A stretch of 64,000 nucleotides of DNA from Lepraria neglecta (GCA_033220425.1 CM065646.1:6083501-6147500), one strand, 5' to 3'. Positions 45,923 to 57,380 are shown, counted from the stretch's first letter. Numbers and translations are program-made. Notes: a model not told the origin generated them from the sequence alone.

Positions 45923-46445
45923 TCTTTTGACTATATCCTTACCCCACCACATATGGAGTGTGACAGTCCACGAAACTGACCGGCGTTCAATGCTAAGGCA
46001 GAACACACATATACACTTTTAGTTTTCTCCGCTTCTTCCTCTTTCGGAGAAGTCCACTCGATGTATGACCTCAGCTAAGAGTGGGTACTTCATATGACAA
46101 GGTGCGCAGCGTCTGGTACCGTCTGTAACGCAGCTTTTCTCTATGCGGGAATACAACGAATTAGAGACATCCGATGCAGAACGTGTTTCTTGATCACTAG
46201 GTCTTGCACTGACTCGAGCCTATCGCTGTAGGTGGCATGGAGAGTGCTGTAAGAGGATTAGTGAAAAGTTGATCGAGCAATCATGCAAGCTTAGCGCAAG
46301 ATACGTTACCCGTTATTTGTACGCTATTAGGGTATATGATGTGTGCAAGTCTTCTACTTTGTGAAACACAATCTTCAGTATAGTCTTTCTACGACGATAT
46401 TGAGCCAAAAACCAATGATCCAAGATACAAATAACTGATGCCACC
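45923..46445. promoter_or_regulatory. Shared promoter region of tyrosinase and peptide precursor
   Basis: 523 bp between two divergent start codons. A CCAAT-type word is at about 46411-46416 before the precursor, and its ATG is in a good context (ccaccATGa). Head-to-head arrangement suggests coordinated expression; no binding site for a pathway regulator could be recognised. Confidence 0.45.
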
Positions 46446-46899
46446 ATGAGATCCTCAACCATAGTTCTCAGTATGCTGATTGCAGGATGTGCATTGGCAG
46501 CCCCAACGGGTTCAACGAAAGGCCAGTCCTACTTTGAGTACCTTGGCATCTATCGTGCTGACTTCGCAAGCAGTTGGGGAGCTACGCAGCCTGCCAATTG
46601 GTGAGGACGAATACTGTTCGAAAATATTCACACACCAAGTGCTAATTGAACGGTAGCTGGAGACGCTATGGACATTCTACCAAAGAAACGGAACATTGAA
46701 GCAGACCCTGACGAGAGCGTGGTTTACACCGAGTACAAAGCTGCACGCAATATCGACACTCGAGCTGCAGAGGCAAAGGATCCAGATGATGAGGTGGTGT
46801 ACACAGAGTACTAGACCAACTCTTTCGGCGACATTTGACTTTAATTTCGGATGGAGGACTCTGATGAGAAGGTGCTCTATAGGGAGTACAAACAAGGTC
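46446..46899 (+). CDS. Candidate RiPP precursor: signal peptide plus Tyr-rich repeats
   Basis: Exon 1 (46446-46600) encodes a clear secretory signal (MRSSTIVLSMLIAGCALA, cleavage before APTG). An intron with donor GTGAGG and branch gctaattga ends TAG at 46656. After it, one frame holds a repeated block: Arg, NI[E/D], an acidic DP-D-rich spacer, then VVYTEY. The two full copies (ending about 46736 and 46812) differ mainly at third codon positions, so this frame has been selected. KKR and AAR before the spacers look like Kex2/basic cleavage sites. A third, weaker unit (VLYREY followed by KQGR) lies beyond a TAG at 46813-46815 and ends at 46899. Odd: with the canonical intron, exon 1 and the repeat frame do not match by one base. 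Either a non-consensus donor is used or the gene is broken. The core is probably within VVYTEY. Confidence 0.65.
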
Positions 46900-48209
46900 G
46901 TTAGCTATTCAAACCAGAATCCTTGCCGGGAGAGTTCGGTAGAGCCAGGGCAGCACAAGGTGTGAGCGGGGAAGATAAGGAATCTCATACAGCATCGAGG
47001 TAGCTTGCTTGCAGCGTACTGTCGCCGTCCGTACATAAGTATTGTCACACGCTACACGACACTTGATGTTTACCGCCCTTTGTTCTGGTTGCATAGGCCC
47101 GTTGTATCCGGCTAAAGTGTCACAATCTTATAACAAAAATTATCATGCAGGGATCCATTCTAGTAGCGTATTGATTACCTATGGCCTCACTCTGTCTCAA
47201 AGCTTGAATCCTACGGAAAATGTAGATACTCCCAAGCCGCTTAGTGGCCAGTTGATAGCATCGTGATACGAAGTAGATACTGCTATGCACATAATGCGCG
47301 CACCCGCATGTTCACTAAGCCGTATTCGATATTAATACCTACACCGTAGTATTGGGCACCCTAGCCAATGAATGATGAACAAGTCATGCAGCAGTTGCGA
47401 TCTGCTCTATCAGCTGTGTGAAGTTTGTTGTACAGCACCTTATGAAAAGTCGTCGTACATTGCATAAGCTTTCGGGTACAATTTGAGAGCAACCGCGCCC
47501 CCGAAGAGGTTTAGCACTCACCAAAGCGATGCCTGATAGGTGGCTAAGACACTAATGCAATCTACGCTGTAAGGTGCAGCGGCAAGCACTTCGCTGTTAG
47601 AGGAACTCGCCCGCCTTGGCGAGCGCTTGCACTACGGTGATACCTACTGGCACGGGCAGCTCGGCTCTGTGCAGCTCCTACACACACCCTAGTCGACGCC
47701 AGGTATATGCAGGGCTAGCTCCCGTGAATGGCCAGAGGCTGGCTACATCCGGTAATCGACTCGTATATGCAATGCAATGCAGTGGTCGTACCGCTGGGTG
47801 CTGGACGCTGTACGCGCTGGGAATAACCAATCGCGCTAGGATGACTAGAACATGGGTGGGGTTCAAAGTACGAAGCGGTGAGGCACTTTTTCTGCCACAT
47901 CGTAATTGCGACTATGCGGAACGACATCATGAAAGATTCAAGAGGTCTGATCTTTGCCGCATATAGGTTAGTTATGAAGCACTAAAACTCCTCGCTAGCT
48001 CGAGGGGATGTGCGCAGCATGCACATCAGACGCTTGAATCCGGGCCGACACGTCATCGCCAGCTTCATGAGTGTAGGTCCCAAGGCAACAGAATTTGCCC
48101 GGTGATGCCTTGCGCTTGGATCGTGTGCTAATTCTTTCGAGTTTCGAATGCTTGACAAAGCAACGTGATTGCATCTCCTTGTCCCAAAGCTGACCTCTTT
48201 AGCGTCGCC
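46900..48209. other. Intergenic, upstream of the second P450
   Basis: No supported gene. A frame of 116 codons at 47616-47966 starts with a non-ATG codon and is overlapped by frames on the other strand. The right end should contain the P450 promoter. Confidence 0.4.
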
Positions 48210-49863
48210 ATGGCTACTATCGCAATTGTTGTCGCTACCACGAGCGCCCTTCTGATTGCATACTTGGTTTCGAAGGTATGGCATAGTCGAAGCCTTGCTT
48301 GGTCGGATGGATGCCAGCCGCCAAACAGATATCCCCATAATGAACCTATCTTTGGACTGGACCTGTTTCTTAGAGCGAGAACATTGCTGAGAGAGAATCG
48401 CTTGCTACCAGAAATTGCCCAACGATACGCTGACCATGGTCGTACCTTTGAGACTAAGTCATTTGGATCCTGCGCAATCAATACAATCGAGCCCGTGAAT
48501 CTACACGCCGTCTGGGTTTCGAATTTCAACGATTGGGGAGTGCAGCCTATGAGACTTCCGGTCCAAGACACGTTCTGCGGGCAAGGGTTCATTACAACAG
48601 ATGGCGCAAAATGGGAACACTCAAGACAGCTATTAAAGCCATGCTTCAACAAAGCGAATATATCCAAACTCTCATTTCTTGAAGAGTCTTTGCAGAAAGT
48701 CTTCAAGCGTCTCCCTAAAGACCAATCTACCGTTGACTTCCAAGTACTACTAAGCGATTTGGTAAGCTCATTATGCCCGATTGCAGGATCTGAAGGGCTC
48801 ACTGCTTCATTCCATCCTACAAGTTTCTCGACACGTCGACTATGTTTCTCTTCGGCGAGTCTATCAACTCTCTGTCAGGGGACAAGTCTGAGGAAGCTCG
48901 AGAATTCTTGGAGGCCTTTGACTATGCTATGTTTGGTTGCGGAGTTCAAATTGCGCTTGGCCCTCTGAAGTTCCTATTTCTCGCTGCCAAGACAAAATGG
49001 ATTAAGGCCTGTAAGACGACACACAGGTTCGCAGACAGGTATGTGGACAAAGCTCTTGAGGTTCGTCAACAAATATCAGCAGAGAAAAAGGAGCCAACTC
49101 TGGGCACTCCTGTCAACCGAGTGCCGAGGAATTTACTGTCTACGATGGCCGAGCAGACAGACGACAAGGTTGAGCTCCGCAACCAGGTTCTGCAAGCTCT
49201 CATGGCCGCTTCCGAGACCACTGCCTTCTTGATAAGCAACGCCTTTTTCCAGCTATCGCGCAATCCACCGGTGCTGCAGCGACTCCGCGATGAAGTGAAC
49301 TCATTGGGGTTATTGAAAACAATGGAGCTGGATTTTGAACAATTGTCAGGCATGAAGTATCTTCGGCACGTCCTAAATGAAAGTAAGTCATATGCATAAT
49401 ACACCCAATGTCTTCATGCTGACTCAAATGCTGATCAATAGCCATGCGCTTGCACCCCATCTTCAGTCAGTTGTTTCGTGTCGCCCTGGCAGACACGAAG
49501 CTCCCTTTGGGTGGAGGCCCTAACGGTACCTCACCTGTCTACGTCAGAGCAGGGACAGTATTAGCAACGTCCTTCTATACTCTTCACCGTCTACCTTCGA
49601 TATGGGGCTCAGATGCAGCAGAGTTCAAGCCAGAGAGATGGTATACTGTAAAGCCAAAACCTTGGGAGTATGTCCCCTTTGGAGGTGGACCCCGCGCCTG
49701 TGTTGGACAGCAGAAAGCGTTGATGGAAGCTTCGTATGTTATTGTCAGGGTACTGCAAGAGTATAGCAATATTGAGAGTCGGGATGAAAGGGAATGGACA
49801 GGACATGTTCAGATGACTTCCAAGAGCGCACATGGATGTAAGGTGTCTCTGACCCAAAAGTAG
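48210..49863 (+). CDS. Cytochrome P450 (CYP52-like), three exons
   Basis: 510 residues: exons 48210-48761, 48824-49382 and 49442-49863, introns 62 and 59 bp with GTAAGC and GTAAGT donors, frame kept. N-terminal membrane anchor (MATIAIVVATTSALLIAYLV). I-helix AASETT, ETMRLHP (ExxR, spanning the second intron), FKPERW and the haem motif FGGGPRACVG (Cys about 457) are present. It aligns with the P450 at 35227-36699 throughout, so the two derive from a duplication. The ATG at 48210 was chosen over an upstream in-frame ATG (48165) because the anchor then starts the protein, as in its paralogue. Likely a tailoring oxygenase for the peptide product. Confidence 0.88.
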
Positions 49864-50651
49864 TCTCCTACTCACCAGCCATGTAATATGAAGTCTGAAT
49901 ATATATTGGCCCAACGTCATTTTACCTGAGAAGCTTTGATGCGAAAACTCAGTACGTCTCCTTGATTACACTGGCGAAGCCCGATGGATTCCTCAGATGT
50001 CGCCTTTCCTGAAACGGAATGTCCACTTGGAGGGCTGATCATTTCCGTAAGTATCATCCGCACAGGTAGGCACATATCCTTGTTAAAATATGCATGTAAC
50101 ACTAGCTTCATTGGACCATGGTGACTAGGTACCTGAGACTCCCCGTGGGCATGCCTCCATAGAGGTAGACAGGCATCCGAGGTAATGCATGACGCTTGTC
50201 ATTAGTTCTATGTTGGGGGTTGCAGGCGATTTTCCATCGTTCGTATCTCAACTCATTGAGACGATCGCCGATGAGCTGATAGTGTAGGCATAGCTTTATG
50301 CAGGGCTTGCATACGCCTCAGGCATCGTCTACCAATCGCGAACTTCTGAACCTATAATCAAACTCGACGCGTCTCACCCGAAAGCTGACGGTGTGTGGTA
50401 CTCCTTGCACATGGGGTCTACGCCTCTTCCATCCGTTTGTGGCTGTTTCAGCTCACCGACGATCATAATCAATCAGTCGGGGAGCTCGACTTGGACAGCT
50501 TATGTCAACTCAGCCCACCGTGAAAGGCTGTCCTTCCAACAAAATCCTTCCAACAAAGTCTGAGCTCTTACACAATATCAAGGTGCCGAGACCATAAATC
50601 AAAAACCCTATTGTATAGTGGACAACCATTCCGTATATAAATATCCTCACC
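49864..50651. other. Intergenic between the P450 and the membrane-protein gene
   Basis: Two genes in the same direction are separated by about 0.8 kb. No frame with motif or splice support on either strand. Confidence 0.45.
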
Positions 50652-51935
50652 ATGTATTCTCGATACTCTGTGGCCGCTACAGTCTGTAGCGTTATTTTTC
50701 CTATCCTTGCTTCCATCGCTGTAGTCTCAAGACTTTGGGCCAGAAAAGCTCAGACTTTACGCTACGGACCGGATGACTATTTCGTTGTTTTCGCATTGGT
50801 AGGGAAAGGCTGCTGTCTTTCTACTCAATAGCTGCTAACCTGCTGATTCAGTGCTTGACCATTGCTCTTTGCTGTATCACACTCTATTCGTCTTGTCGTG
50901 CAAATTTCGGCAGACCCGTCTCAACAATGACTCCTGATGACTTGATCATCTTTCAGAAGGTGCGCTCCTCTTGCCATGGTGCTGAAGTAAACTTGATTGA
51001 CTACTGCCACAGTATCTCTATTTCCAGGCCATTGTAGCTTATGCATCGATCGGTGTCATCAAATTGTCGGTGCTTCTATTCTACAAAAGGATCTTCCAGA
51101 CACGGCGTTTCAAAATAGCCGCGAACATCGTCATGATGCTTGTGATCTGTTGGACCTTAGGCGCCCTCTTCGTGAGTCCACACCTCAAAGCATTTGTAGG
51201 CTATGCTCATAGTACAAGGCCCATATCTTCTCGGCCTGGCCAATCTATAAGTTTTGGGAGTCTAACGGTGGGCCTTCTCGGCTGCGCGATATCAACTATG
51301 GAGTTTTCCAGGTCACGATGGCCGCTACTGATATTGTGCTTGATGTCACGGTCTTGTGCTTGCCACTTCCGGTGATTAGAAGCCTCCACATGAGCCGACA
51401 TCGTAAGTTTACAATCACATGTATCTTCTGGTTGGGTATCTTGTAAGATAGCCACTCTGCTTTGGCCAACAGGATCTTCGCTAAACGTGATACAGCTGCG
51501 TGATTGCCGCTTCTGTTCGTCTTTACTACTGCGTACAACTCAACACGTTCGAGCATATTCGTGTGATAAGCAACAATGAATACTCCTGTATGGCTCTCCC
51601 CCGCTGCAATGCTCTGTCGAGACCAGTATAGTAACATACGTTTAGACGTAACGGTCAGTCAAGCAATTTGGGCCGAGGTTGAGCCCTGTTGCTCGATTGT
51701 TGCCGCCTGCCTTCCCAGTCTCGGACCTCTAGTCAAAGAAGGCCACCTCTTACACTCGATGATGAGAAGTCTTCGCTCTCTTACATTCAGGTCTAGTAAG
51801 ACAGGCTTGAACACTGCGGATGGGGGATCCTCGACGAGTGAAGGCCTCTCAAAGAGGGCATGGTATAAGATCCAGCCTGACGCTAATAGTACCTCGTATG
51901 CTCAGGATATCGAGCTTCAACGAACAGACCAGTAG
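50652..51935 (+). CDS. Fungal rhodopsin-domain (SAT4/PTH11-like) seven-TM membrane protein
   Basis: 334 residues from six exons: 50652-50798, 50852-50959, 51028-51171, 51219-51442, 51496-51587 and 51646-51935; introns 46-68 bp, all phases agree. The order is typical of the fungal rhodopsin/SAT4 family: TM1 (ATVCSVIFPILASIAVV), LRYGPDDYFVV, TM2, FQKAIVAYASIGVIKLSVLLFYKRIF, HIFSAWP, GVFQVTMAATDIVLDVTVLCLP, then WLGIFCVIAASVRLYY and VTVSQAIWAEVEP. A Ser-rich cytoplasmic tail follows. The family's biochemical role is not settled; members occur in many secondary-metabolite clusters. It could serve export, sensing or self-protection, or be a flanking gene. Confidence 0.85.
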
Positions 51936-52159
51936 CGCCAGACCCGAAAGGTATCTTCGTGCAGAAAAGCTTCACAGCGACAAGGGCGAGCTAAAGCACT
52001 TTGTCAACTGTCTACTGCCGCAAGTTTAGATTAGCTAGATCACTCGGAGATAGATACAATTTTTTGGTATATGGTGCAGCAGTAGGTAGGTAGATTGAAG
52101 TGCTACCTTACTCGAAATCGCTATTGGTGACCGCATCGACTTCTTTCATGGCCATAAGA

Positions 52160-53662
52160 TTATTGACCGTCTCCATCCCAGCAAGCTTCTATGATGGCTA
52201 GCGATGATCCAACGGGTACCCGTGCTCCTTTGAACAAGAATCGCCGGTCGGCAGCTTTGAGTAGATTTCCCCAGTCCTCGCTCTCACGCTCCTTGGAGTT
52301 GAAAAGACTCTTCATACCCAAGTCGTAAGATCTGACGAGAAGCTTGGGGTCAATCTCTTTCAGTATAATATTGAAGGAGACGACGACTTACCGGAGCTCC
52401 TTCTCCCTGTGCAACGGAACCATCCCCGGCTCAGCAACGCAGAACTCGTTGATGATAACCGACGCTCCCTTCTTGAGAGCCGGGATCAGACTTCGCAGAA
52501 TCTTGATACAGTACTTGTCGGACCAATTGTGAAAAATCCATCGAAAGAAGTACACGTCAGCATTCTTGACGGGTTGCTCCGTGAAAAAGTTATGTTCCAT
52601 GAACGTGATCTGACCATCAAGGTGCTCTGGCAACATGTCTTTTGCTTCGGCAATAACGCTCCTAACATCCTGTACGACACAGCGCAGATCAGGAAATTTG
52701 CTAGCCAACTCGATACTCACTTGGCCATGAGAGCCGCCTATGTCTACGAAAGTCGCATTTCTACTCAAGCCAGGCCAGTCGTAATTTTCCACCACATGTA
52801 TCGGCTTCATGCCTTGGCTAGCATTGGCCAGATCCATGGCTATTGCGAAACGACTGGCACGATCCGGAAAACGTGCAATCTCTTCATAGAAAGGCCTGTC
52901 GGTGTGATTGGCAAGGTTGAAAGCCTAATTTTTCGAGGTCAGATGTAATAACCATAAGACTTCGAAAGATTAGCCTACAGTCTCGAAGGGTTCCTCAGAT
53001 TTGGGCCACTTGACCATCGCGTCAATAAGCTTAAGAGTCAGACTATGTTAGTGAATGTACGCTGCAATTTGTATTCGTAAGAATTGATTAGAACTTTTAC
53101 CATTGTTGCTGTTGGCCATAGTTCACTGCAAATCATCTCAATATATTTTCCCATCATAGGAACATCGATGAGTGCCACAGACGCAGCGGTATGCGCAACG
53201 TATCCCTTTTGTGGTTCTTGGAAAATGCGGTTCGTCATTGCGTGGCGTAGTAGTCGGCGCGTATCAGACTCTGCCAGACCACAGCTACTCGATACCTGTG
53301 CAAAGGTAGCCCTTCCATTTCTAGGGATACTTGAAGCGATATCGAAGCGGCCAATAGCTTGTAAGCTATTGAGGTTGTTGTACTGTCCTGGTAAGCCACA
53401 AGTAGGCACGACAAGAAGATAAGAATACCTGGCAAAGCTCTAGGAGAGTACCAGTTGGACCGAGCATCAGCGAGGTCAGCTCCATTGCTGCACCCAAGAC
53501 AGTGTCCTGGCAGATCTTAAGATGCTCCGGAAGATTTAGCTCTAGCGGAGCATCCACGTCGAAGGTCGGGTACGGAAGCCCATGGGAGGTTAGAAACCCA
53601 TCAATTTTCTGCGTATTCGTGGCAATGATTGAGGAGAGCTCGAGAATCCTGCTAGATGCCAT
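52160..53662 (-). CDS. SAM-dependent O-methyltransferase
   Basis: 423 residues from five exons: 53429-53662, 53101-53382, 52979-53029, 52392-52924 and 52160-52331; introns 46-71 bp, frame kept. N-terminal dimerisation domain includes SLQAIGRFDIA and a winged-helix stretch. The SAM site FVDIGGSHGQVSIELA is followed by VVQDV, TFMEHNFF, then VYFFRWIFHNWSD with the catalytic-type His. NEF and the C-terminal REKELR ... GMKSLFNSKER segment complete a plant/fungal type O-methyltransferase (PF00891). Start Met at 53662 (MASSRI) fits the family; Met at 53698 is an alternative. It would methylate a hydroxyl (for example an oxidised Tyr), but the substrate is inference from the neighbours. Convergent with the rhodopsin-domain gene. 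Confidence 0.88.
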
Positions 53663-54267
53663 GGTCCGGAAGGTTTGGGGTACCAGAACGTCTGGCAAGT
53701 GGGCCTAGCACAGATCAAGCTTCACTGCTTAGGTTCTGTGAAACAATTGAGATTCTGGCAGCTGGGAAAGGTTGTATAAGGAGATTACATCACCTATGGT
53801 ATGGTATTTCGAGTCCGATGCAGAAATCATCACACCTATGCGCTGATGAATAACTTTCTTCTTACTGGTCCACGTCATGAGTATGCAAGAAGGGACCCCA
53901 GGATGTTCCATGAACGAAGCAGTGGGGACTGGAAAGTATGGAGAAGGTGGAGGTGCAGGAGCGATCTGCATCCGCAGTGACCATCGATCAACAAAACGTG
54001 CATTTTGTACCTCGCACGCGTGGCTTGATAGCAAAAGACGAGTGGAGAATGATAGTATGCTGCTATGCCTGCTAGTGAGCGCACTAACCTAAGGAGCACT
54101 CATCCCTGTTCGCCTTAGCTGCGGAAGTACACAGATGATCTACATCCAAGATCTGTTTCGTACCACTCTGTATCAACACCGGAAGTAGCCTGAGCCGGGG
54201 TCTTAGCTCGGCGTACTTACAAAAAAATTCCGCGTAGTTACCGTAGATTTCAGAACCATAGGCGGGA
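53663..54267. other. Downstream edge of the cluster, no gene supported
   Basis: Several short overlapping frames on both strands without motifs. A minus-strand stretch near 54240-54296 has an attractive donor (GTAAGTACG) but no ATG, so no gene is called. Composition is still normal. Confidence 0.4.
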
Positions 54268-54417
54268 GAAAAGGGATGATCTACTGTAGCAGCCACTTAC
54301 GTCATTCAAGCTTCAAATAGGCACTCAGAGAGCTTCGCACGAAGGAGTTCTATTGATCCCCCTACTCCCTTGCTGTCTCTTCTTCTATCTAAAGTGGGAG
54401 ATTAGGTATTAAAACTC
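54268..54417. repeat. 150 bp direct duplication, copy 1
   Basis: Matches 54496-54647, sharing agcagccactta, cattcaagcttcaaat and ttctattgatccccctactc. Differences are mostly transitions. No function visible. Confidence 0.75.
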
Positions 54418-54495
54418 CAAGTCCTCTGCGGACAGGCCCCCTCGCTTAATTCTGGCAGTCCCCCTTTAAACCGTATTTGGCATAGTGGCTGAAAA

Positions 54496-54647
54496 GAAAA
54501 GGGAGGATCTACTGCAGCAGCCACTTATATCATTCAAGCTTCAAATGGGCATTCAGAGAGCTTCGTACGAAGAAGTTCTATTGATCCCCCTACTCCCTTG
54601 CTGTCTCTTTTTCTATCTAAAAGTAGGAGATTAGATATTAAAACTCT
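54496..54647. repeat. 150 bp direct duplication, copy 2
   Basis: Second copy of 54268-54417, same orientation. Beyond it the sequence becomes RIP-decayed. Confidence 0.75.
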
Positions 54648-55531
54648 GCTTGCCAAGAGTCTAACCCTATGCGATTGGCGCGCTATCATATAATCGCTAC
54701 TCTTCTCTACTCCTATCCATTATAGTCTACTGCCCCTAGTAGTAATAAGTAGACTAAAGAGACCTCTCGTAGTTTTTACGAAGTAGAATGTCTAAGATAA
54801 CCTTAACTAAGTATCTTGTAAGACTAGAAAGTAGTTAAATACTAAATGGTAGAGTCCGAAATAAATGAACTTAGAGAATTAAAAAGCTTTTACTTTATAA
54901 ACCCAAGATGTACTACCCCTATAGGCTAACTTCGCGCTGAAACCATATATTATCTATACTATCCGAGGCGTTATTAGATTACTCTCTAGTTAGAAGTTCG
55001 TTATATATAGAGAATTAGATAATCCTTTCTAACTAAGTCGATTAATATTATAGCCTTAGGTCCTACCGGCCAAGAAGGTAGCTAAGCTTAGGCTAATTCG
55101 TACGAATATATAATAAAATCTTATATACTATATATAGTCTTAAATAGTATATATATATCGCTATCGGCCTTACGAAATTATTTTTCGGGTAAAGTTTACT
55201 AGTATAAAATTCTTTAAAATTCTTTTAAAATAAAATGAATAATAATATATTAATCTTTTAAAAATAAAATAATAATAACCCTATATACTAGGTTAATTTA
55301 TACGAACTTAAAGTATTTAGTTTTATAGTCTAAAAGATACTAAACCTCTTAGCTAGGTCGGCTCTATATTCTTATATTCTCTTCTTCTATATACATTTTT
55401 AATACTTAAAGGAATTTTACCTATTTAAGTCTCTTCTCTCCTTTTAGACGAAGATATCCTTCTCTAGGTATAAATAATTATAGGCAATCTATATTATATA
55501 TACTTCTAGCCTCTTTACTATACCTTATTAT
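54648..55531. other. RIP-decayed DNA, no identity
   Basis: Very TA-rich, stops in all frames, no transposon motif readable. Confidence 0.5.
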
Positions 55532-56315
55532 CTTTCTTTAATAATAGATTATAAGGACTTTCGGAGCAATTCCGCACTTATAGCCAATCAGAATGGCCCT
55601 ATATTCCAACCCCCCTAATAGTACGCTTTTCGGCCTAGCGCCTTCAACTACCAAAAGTTAAATACGCTACGCCCTTCTTCGCAGTACTTCCCCGCGCTAT
55701 ATATATCATATGATATCGAGATGATTTCATGAGTTTTGGAGTCAATCATTAGCTTGCTTGCGTATCAAGAATTTTTAGAATCGGCCTATTTGCGCAATAG
55801 TTATGAGTAAAAGAAGCGTTTTCGCCATGTTTTACTGGCAGCGCGAGCTCGGTGGCAAATGCCAAGCATTGAGCTTGGCGCCCCCGGACCCTGGAACATC
55901 AAAAGTTGAATACGCACCGCAACTTCTTCGCAGCAATGCCCCGCGCCATATACGTTATATGATGCCGAGATAATTTCACAAGTTTTAGAACCAAGTATGC
56001 GCTTTCCGACGCCGTTCGAATTTTGAAATTTAGTTGAAATTTGGCTAAGGAAAGCTTCAAAAACATGTTTTTGCCTGCGGAGTTCCCTGAAGCTACCACC
56101 GCAGTTACCCCCGAAGTTGCCTCCGGAGCACTCAAATATTTAACCCTTAATAAGTTTCGATATATTAGGGTTAGGGCTTAGCTTTATATATATAAAATAT
56201 ACTATAAATAGAGGGCCTTCTAATTAGGCTTAAATGTTCTAAATCGAGTATAAAATAAGCGAGAGATAGTAGGTTTTACGATAATCTTCTGTGAAGATTA
56301 CGGGTACTAACTTGT
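55532..56315. repeat. Hairpin-ended interspersed repeat, copy B (784 bp, two modules)
   Basis: Same start (ctttctttaataatag), same terminal hairpin (aatcttctgtgaagatt at 56283-56299) and same cttgt end as copy A, with two internal modules instead of three. The 78-codon minus-strand frame at 55899-56135 is part of the module and not a gene. Confidence 0.75.
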
Positions 56316-56619
56316 AATTTACTATAAACTTCTATATAATTCTACTAGTCCTCGGACTATAAACGGATCTATCTATTACTATTATATCTTTCTAGGCCTT
56401 TAATAGTTAGTCCTAAGTATTATAATATCCTCCGCTTTAAGTATTAATAGTCTAACTTATTACAACTATAGATTGTAACTATAGATACGCGCATGGCGCG
56501 CAGAAGCAGGTATGGTTCTTGGCGTTCAAACCGATTAGTTATCGAATAGTTTGAACACGCTCTTAGCATTTAAACCAGTCGGTTATCGAATAGTTCGAAT
56601 ATAGATATTTAGCGGAGTT
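56316..56619. other. Decayed DNA with a two-unit repeat
   Basis: Around 56515-56610 a unit of about 58 bp containing ggttatcgaatagtt-like words occurs twice. The rest is TA-rich with no gene. Confidence 0.45.
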
Positions 56620-56860
56620 TCCTATTACTATATATATAGAGTACTATTTACTACTTAGAGTATTATACTTAACTTACTATTTAATTATTTACTATATATA
56701 ATAGATCTCTTAGGCTAGATACTAAATATATATATTATCTAATTATATACTAGACCCGCTTAGTATTACTTGAAGCCTACTTTACCTCTTATATAGTTAT
56801 ACCTCTATCTCTATTAAGAATTAATCTATAATATAATACCGGAATATATAGTTTATAATA
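56620..56860 (+). repeat. Truncated 5' LTR of a family B gypsy element
   Basis: Matches the inverted left part of the LTR at 13356-13775 (gtttcctattactatat, agatctcttaggct). It ends exactly where gag-type sequence (ctttaagtacccttaagg) starts. The first part of the LTR is missing. Confidence 0.65.
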
Positions 56861-57380
56861 CTTTAAGTACCCTTAAGGATAAGTACTATACTAAGAGACT
56901 TTAGGGTTACTACCCTAAGTTTATTAGGAGGATAAAGACGCCTAATAGTTAATAAAGGACTTAGTAAATATATTAAAATAGCCTAGCCTAACTTATACTT
57001 TAGAGAAAGATATAAGCTCGAGGGATAGCTATTATAGATAATATTATATCTAGCGTTCTAAAGGGAATATATATCTATATAATAATATCCTACCTTTATA
57101 ATTACCTATCTATATAGAAGAGCCTAAAAATAGATTAATCTATTCCTAAAGAAGTATATAGAAGAGCTAGATAATAAGGATAATATAGAAATTAAAGTAT
57201 AAATAGAAAGTATAGCTAGGTTTAGACTCAAAATCTACTATATATTCACACTATCTAACGAAGTTAATATAGTAATATAAACTATCTAGTATATAATCTA
57301 GAAGAAGTTAGTATTAGAATACTCGACTTAGTTTTAATAGTATATAGTAGAAACTAACTAGGATAATAATATACTAATAG
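56861..57380 (+). pseudogene. Gag relic of family B gypsy, cut by a family A insertion
   Basis: Plus-strand reading matches the gag relic at 11561-13355: INLFLKKYIEEL, IARFRLKIYYIFTL, then LEYST and VETN with stops at Trp positions. It stops abruptly at 57380 where the LTR of the next element begins, so the family A element inserted into it. Confidence 0.7.

Noticed and set aside
46696-46965. 89-codon open frame across the precursor repeats
   Set aside because: It is out of frame with the repeat reading whose synonymous changes show selection; its residues at repeat positions are not conserved.
52409-52948. 179-codon plus-strand frame
   Set aside because: Antisense of the methyltransferase SAM-binding exon.
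54084-54296. Minus-strand peptide-like frame with a GTAAGTACG donor beside the cluster
   Set aside because: No ATG, no signal peptide, and it overlaps a 150 bp duplication; too weak to call a second precursor.
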